From positions 12,184-76,183 of the forward strand of contig JAYOED010000004.1 in the NCBI GenBank assembly GCA_038106575.1: a stretch of 64,000 nucleotides of DNA, in the 5' to 3' direction. The position numbers were made by a program, and so were the translations under genes. The stretch comes from Ga0077527 sp038106575. GTDB lineage: Bacteria; Pseudomonadota; Gammaproteobacteria; Burkholderiales; SG8-41. Positions 60,337 to 64,000 of the stretch are shown piece after piece; positions within the stretch are counted from its first letter, which is position 1, and each line of letters starts with the position of its first letter. A model generated the notes under the pieces. It worked only from the letters and a program-made list of their open reading frames with translations. It was not told where the DNA came from and made no database searches.

Positions 60337-60924
60337 ATGGCGCAGTCTGAAAAATCCGCGGTAGCGGTGTTGCTGGCCGCCGGCGCGGGTTCGCGCTTTG
60401 GCGGCGGCAAACTGCTGCATCCGCTGGAAGACGGTGTGGCGATTGCCGCGCATGCGGCACGCAACCTGATCGGCGCCGGTCTTGCGGTCACTGCGGTGGT
60501 GCGCCCCGGCGATTTTCCGGTCTCGGAAATGCTGGAACAGGAAGGCTGCGAAGTCATCGCGTGTCCCGAAGCCGCGCGCGGCATGGGTGTGAGCCTGGCC
60601 CATGGCGTGGCGGCAACCAAGGATGCCGGTGGCTGGATCGTGGCTCTTGCCGACATGCCGGGGATCAAATCGGAAACGATAGCCCGCGTAGTGCAGGCAA
60701 TGGCTTCAGGCGCGGAAATTGCGGCACCGGAATATCAGGGCGACCGCGGGCATCCGGTGGGTTTCGGCAAACGCTTTCTGCATGAACTGCAGGCGCTAAC
60801 TGGTGACAGCGGCGCGCGCGCGATCGTGCAGCGCAATCAGGCGCTGGTCAGACTGATCAGTTGCGACGATGCAGGCATACTGCTGGACATCGACCACCGC
60901 GCCGATCTCTCAAAGCAGTTTTAA
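60337..60924 (+). CDS. MobA/MocA-like nucleotidyltransferase
   Basis: 195 residues from ATG 60337. VAVLLAAGAGSRFGGGKLLH is the NTP-binding loop with the Lys; then VTAVVRPGDFPVSEMLEQEG, ARGMGVSLAHGVAATKDAGG, IVALADMPGIKSETI (metal Asp) and GDRGHPVGFGKRFLHEL. It fits molybdenum-cofactor cytidylyl/guanylyltransferase, which readies Moco for molybdenum hydroxylases. The next genes are CoxD/CoxE-like, supporting this. The start overlaps the promoter side of hyi. Confidence 0.9.
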   Translation: MAQSEKSAVAVLLAAGAGSRFGGGKLLHPLEDGVAIAAHAARNLIGAGLAVTAVVRPGDFPVSEMLEQEGCEVIACPEAARGMGVSLAHGVAATKDAGGWIVALADMPGIKSETIARVVQAMASGAEIAAPEYQGDRGHPVGFGKRFLHELQALTGDSGARAIVQRNQALVRLISCDDAGILLDIDHRADLSKQF

Positions 60925-60948
60925 ATATATGTTTTTAAAGGATAAATA

Positions 60949-61794
60949 ATGTCCCGTTTTACCGGCACTGCAGACTACGTCGCCACCGATGATTTGATGA
61001 TGGCGGTGAATGCCGCGCTGGCGCTGGAGCGTCCGCTGTTGATCAAGGGGGAGCCCGGCACCGGCAAGACCATGCTGGCGCTCGAAGTGGCAAAGGGGCT
61101 CAAGCGCCCGCTGTTCGAATGGCACATCAAGTCGACTACCAAGGCACAGCACGGCCTTTACGAATATGACGCGGTGTCGAGGCTACGCGATTCGCAACTG
61201 GGCGACCCGAAGGTGAAAGATATCGCCAACTACATCGTGCAGGGCATGCTGTGGAAGGCCTTCGAATCGGAGCAGCCAGCAGTATTACTGATCGATGAGG
61301 TCGACAAGGCCGACATCGAATTTCCCAACGACCTTCTGCGCGAGCTCGACCGCATGGAGTTCTATGTCTACGAGACCCAGCAGCTGATCAAGGCAAAACA
61401 GCGGCCGCTGGTGATCATCACCAGCAACAACGAGAAGGAACTCCCCGACGCCTTCCTGCGCCGGTGCTTTTTCCACTACATCCGTTTTCCAGAAGCTGAC
61501 ACCATGGCAAAGATCGTCGAGGTGCATTACCCCGGTATCAAAAAACAGCTGCTATCACAGGCGCTCAATACCTTCTTCGAGATCCGCGATGTGCCGGGCC
61601 TGAAGAAGAAACCGACGACGTCCGAACTGCTCGACTGGTTGAAATTGTTGATGGCGGAAGACATTCCTCCGGAGGCGCTGCACAGCCAGGACGCGCACAA
61701 GATCGTGCCGCCGCTGCACGGGGCGCTGATCAAGAACGAGCAGGACGTTCACCTGTTTGAACGACTCGTGTTTATGTCGCGGCGGAAGACGTAA
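60949..61794 (+). CDS. MoxR-family AAA ATPase, CoxD-like
   Basis: 281 residues. Walker A GEPGTGKT in LLIKGEPGTGKTMLALEVAK, Walker B VLLIDEVDKADIEFPNDLLR, sensor region ITSNNEKELPDAFLRRCFFH. CoxD-type MoxR ATPases work with a VWA protein to mature the MoCu cluster of CO dehydrogenase or other cofactors. The VWA partner follows after 15 bases. Preceded by an AT-rich leader with AAAGGATAAATA. Confidence 0.92.
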   Translation: MSRFTGTADYVATDDLMMAVNAALALERPLLIKGEPGTGKTMLALEVAKGLKRPLFEWHIKSTTKAQHGLYEYDAVSRLRDSQLGDPKVKDIANYIVQGMLWKAFESEQPAVLLIDEVDKADIEFPNDLLRELDRMEFYVYETQQLIKAKQRPLVIITSNNEKELPDAFLRRCFFHYIRFPEADTMAKIVEVHYPGIKKQLLSQALNTFFEIRDVPGLKKKPTTSELLDWLKLLMAEDIPPEALHSQDAHKIVPPLHGALIKNEQDVHLFERLVFMSRRKT

Positions 61795-61809
61795 CCCTGG
61801 TTCTGCGCC

Positions 61810-62991
61810 GTGCTGATCGAGTTCTTCCTCAAGCTGCGCCAGAGCGGCGTGCCGGTCTCCATCAAGGAGTTCCTCATGTTGATCGCCGCACTGGAAAAGC
61901 AGGTCGCGTTCGGCAGAGTCGAGGATTTTTATCATCTGGCGCGCACCTGTCTGGTCAAGGACGAAAAGTTCTTCGACCGTTATGATCTGGTGTTCGCGGC
62001 CTATTTCAAGGGCGTGATCGGTATCGAGTCGGTGACAGCGGCAATCCCCGAGGAGTGGCTGCGCAAGCTGGTCGAGAAACACCTCACCGAGGATGAGAAG
62101 AAACTGATCCAGTCGCTGGGCGGCTGGGAAAAACTGATGGAGATGCTGAAGAAGCGGCTCGAAGAGCAGAAAGGCCGTCACCAGGGCGGCAGCAAGTGGA
62201 TCGGCACCGGAGGCACCAGTCCGTTTGGCGCCTACGGCTACAACCCGGAGGGCATCCGCATCGGCCAGCACGAGTCGCGCAACCGCCGTGCGGTAAAGGT
62301 GTGGGACCAGCGCGAATTCAAAAATCTCGATGACTCGGTGGAACTCGGTACGCGCAACATCAAGGTGGCGTTGCGCAAGCTGCGCAAGTTTGCGCGCACC
62401 GGCGCGCTGGAAGAACTCGACATAGAAGATACCATCCGCTCAACGGCAAAGAACGCCGGCTGGCTGGATCTGAAGATGGTGCCGGAGCGCCACAACGCGG
62501 TGAAGGTGCTGCTGTTCCTCGATGTCGGCGGCTCGATGGATGACCACATCCGCGTTTGCGAGCAGCTGTTTTCGGCGACGCGCACCGAGTTCAAGCACCT
62601 CGAGTATTTCTACTTCCACAACTTCCTCTACGAGCGGGTGTGGAAGGACAACCGCCGGCGGGTCACCGAGAAGGTCCCGACCTGGGACGTACTGCATACT
62701 TATCCAAATGATTACAAAGTGATTTTTGTCGGCGATGCGACGATGAGCCCGTACGAGATCACCTATCCCGGCGGCAGCGTCGAGCACAGCAACCCGGAAC
62801 CAGGAGCCCTGTGGCTGGAGCGCGCACTGAATATCTATTCGCAGGCGATCTGGCTCAATCCGCAGCCCGAGGCAGTGTGGAATTACCACGAGTCGATCGC
62901 GATCACCCGCGAGTTGATGGGTGACCGCATGTTCCCTCTAACTCTCGACGGTCTGGAGCGCGGGATGCGGCTGCTCAGCCGCGCGCACTGA
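61810..62991 (+). CDS. VWA-domain protein, CoxE-like
   Basis: 393 residues, starting at GTG 61810 (VLIEFFLKLRQSGVPVSIKE). The C-half is a von Willebrand A domain with a partly altered MIDAS: VLLFLDVGGSMDDHIRV (D-x-G-x-S kept), VIFVGDATMSPYEI. The middle HQGGSKWIGTGGTSPFGAYG and NRRAVKVWDQREFKNLDDSV blocks are typical of CoxE/YehP-like proteins. Partner of the MoxR ATPase; soluble cytosolic. No coxSLM in the window. Confidence 0.9.
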   Translation: MLIEFFLKLRQSGVPVSIKEFLMLIAALEKQVAFGRVEDFYHLARTCLVKDEKFFDRYDLVFAAYFKGVIGIESVTAAIPEEWLRKLVEKHLTEDEKKLIQSLGGWEKLMEMLKKRLEEQKGRHQGGSKWIGTGGTSPFGAYGYNPEGIRIGQHESRNRRAVKVWDQREFKNLDDSVELGTRNIKVALRKLRKFARTGALEELDIEDTIRSTAKNAGWLDLKMVPERHNAVKVLLFLDVGGSMDDHIRVCEQLFSATRTEFKHLEYFYFHNFLYERVWKDNRRRVTEKVPTWDVLHTYPNDYKVIFVGDATMSPYEITYPGGSVEHSNPEPGALWLERALNIYSQAIWLNPQPEAVWNYHESIAITRELMGDRMFPLTLDGLERGMRLLSRAH

Positions 62992-62993
62992 CC

Positions 62994-63137
62994 TGCTTCA
63001 GCGCGGTCTATGCCAGCCTGTATGAACGCTCACCCGTTGATAATCCGTACGATTATTTCGGCGCAATTGACAAGGACACCAAGGACTTCATCCACAAGGT
63101 TGCCCACGAAACGGTACAGAAGTTTTTTGGTCGCTGA
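62994..63137 (+). pseudogene. C-terminal fragment of an unrecognised protein
   Basis: A different frame from the VWA gene opens just after its stop: CFSAVYASLYERSPVDNPYD, YFGAIDKDTKDFIHKVAHET, VQKFFGR, stop TGA 63135. Coding-like composition, but no start codon is present (no Met in the fragment). I do not recognise the family. It may be the remaining 3' end of a deleted gene between CoxE-like and PcaD-like genes. Confidence 0.45.
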
Positions 63138-63187
63138 ACCATGCCCGGGTCCCGGGCTTCAATATTGAATCTGAAGAGGAATCGGTA

Positions 63188-63985
63188 ATGCTGCTGCCGC
63201 TAAAGGGAAGGAATATCTGCTACGACCTCGTCGGTCCGGACTCCGGTGCTGTTGTTACGTTTGTGCATTCACTGGCGGCTGATCATGGATCCTGGGCCGA
63301 GCAGGTGCCGGCACTTACGGCAGCGGGTTATCGCGTACTGCGCGTTGATCTGCGTGGCCATGGCGGCAGCACCGCGCCTGTCCCGCCCTATACGATCGAC
63401 GAACTGGCCGACGATGTGGTGATCGTGCTCGATGCGCTGGGTGTCTCGCGTGCCCATTATGTTGGATTGTCCATCGGCGGCATGATTGGACAGTCACTGG
63501 GACTTCGCCATGCGGAGCGCATGCAGACGCTGATGCTGTGCGATACCCAGACCCAGTCTCCGGATGACGCGGCAACGCGCTGGGGTCCGCGCATCGATGC
63601 CATCACCAAGGCAAATTCCTGCGAACCGATTGCGGACGACACCATCGGCCGCTGGCTGACGCAGGATTACAAGGCGCGCAATCCGGGACGCTGGAAGCAA
63701 ATCAGGGAGACAATTGCCGGTTGCTCGGTCGCGGGCTATACCGGCTGTGCGCAAGCGATCGGCAACTTCAATTACACCGCACGGCTGGGTACGGTGCGGA
63801 CTCCGGCGCTGGTGGTATGCGGAACTGAGGATCCGAGCGCGTCACCTGCAGCAACCCGCAAGGCCGCGAGCCTGTTTCCGAACGGCAGCTACGACGAGTT
63901 TGTAGGCGCGCGGCATCTCCCGAATATCGAGCAGCCCGAGGCTTTTAACCGCGTCCTGCTGGGCTGGCTGCGTAAACACCGCTGA
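63188..63985 (+). CDS. pcaD: 3-oxoadipate enol-lactonase-like alpha/beta hydrolase
   Basis: 265 residues. VVTFVHSLAADHGSWAEQVP, VLRVDLRGHGGSTAPVPPYT, nucleophile Ser in HYVGLSIGGMIGQSLGLRH, LMLCDTQTQSP, then VVCGTEDPSASPAATRKA and catalytic His in GARHLPNIEQPEAFN: the PcaD layout, which hydrolyses beta-ketoadipate enol-lactone. No pcaHGBC genes adjoin it, so another ester or lactone substrate is possible. Preceded by GAAGAGGAA as RBS. Confidence 0.85.
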   Translation: MLLPLKGRNICYDLVGPDSGAVVTFVHSLAADHGSWAEQVPALTAAGYRVLRVDLRGHGGSTAPVPPYTIDELADDVVIVLDALGVSRAHYVGLSIGGMIGQSLGLRHAERMQTLMLCDTQTQSPDDAATRWGPRIDAITKANSCEPIADDTIGRWLTQDYKARNPGRWKQIRETIAGCSVAGYTGCAQAIGNFNYTARLGTVRTPALVVCGTEDPSASPAATRKAASLFPNGSYDEFVGARHLPNIEQPEAFNRVLLGWLRKHR

Positions 63986-64000
63986 CGTCCGGATGCGCTG

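Overview
The window is a draft-genome segment (two 10-N scaffold gaps, at 42012-42021 and 58500-58509) of a GC-rich betaproteobacterium, most likely an uncultured member of the Burkholderiales or a relative. The main taxonomic hints are four periplasmic Bug/TctC-type binding proteins with no TctAB permease nearby, a run of CoA-based catabolic genes, and housekeeping neighbours such as pntB, tsaE/queG and an RbgA-type GTPase that look betaproteobacterial. Taxonomy is inferred from gene content only. I see no rRNA, tRNA, CRISPR array, intact insertion sequence or phage, and no recognisable transcription factor in 64 kb.

0-16 kb is mostly housekeeping: the tail of pntB, a DUF3047 lipoprotein, a cell-wall amidase, tsaE divergent from queG, msrB, a quinone oxidoreductase, an amidohydrolase, a circularly permuted ribosome-assembly GTPase, a DMT exporter, 3-hydroxybutyrate dehydrogenase, an M48 lipoprotein protease and an ABC-F ATPase. 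Inside it sits the most interesting locus, 11779-13398: a 345-residue protein of unknown function followed by a UGSC-family selenoprotein. Its in-frame TGA at 13147-13149 is followed by a hairpin of bacterial SECIS type, so the two apparent short ORFs are one 177-residue selenocysteine protein. Three decayed genes also lie here: a GNAT fragment joined to a haloacid dehalogenase fragment, an internally deleted MFS transporter, and a small secreted ORF interrupted by TAG.

16-28.8 kb is one long minus-strand catabolic array. In transcription order it holds an alpha/beta hydrolase, GST, ADP-forming acyl-CoA synthetase, nitronate monooxygenase-like flavoprotein, PaaG-like crotonase, AMP-forming CoA ligase, alpha/beta hydrolase, DUF35 protein, Ltp2-like thiolase/aldolase, GST, a leaderless ModA-like binding protein, a Bug protein and a TauD-type dioxygenase. 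Several starts and stops overlap. It looks like uptake, CoA activation and retro-aldol or beta-oxidation of an unidentified carboxylate.

29-45.5 kb has a plus-strand group (CocE-type hydrolase, Cys-nucleophile alpha/beta hydrolase, Bug protein, ornithine cyclodeaminase-like enzyme, CMD protein), a Bug/class II aldolase pair, and a second minus-strand beta-oxidation group (MaoC hydratase, SDR, crotonase, MFS, enolase-superfamily enzyme). Then come a PhyH dioxygenase, an MmgE/PrpD protein and a DNA methyltransferase gene split by an in-frame TAG, with a pair of 29-bp direct repeats in its upstream region.

45.7-64 kb is centred on C2/C3 acid metabolism: glcDEF (glycolate oxidase), a two-subunit aconitase X, a CaiB/BaiF CoA-transferase with thioesterase, tartronate semialdehyde reductase, a TAXI-TRAP transporter and hydroxypyruvate isomerase. 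Glyoxylate carboligase, which would link glycolate oxidase to the reductase, is not in the window. A MobA/MocA-like nucleotidyltransferase and CoxD/CoxE-like MoxR/VWA proteins follow, suggesting maturation of a molybdenum hydroxylase encoded elsewhere, and the window ends with a PcaD-like enol-lactonase.
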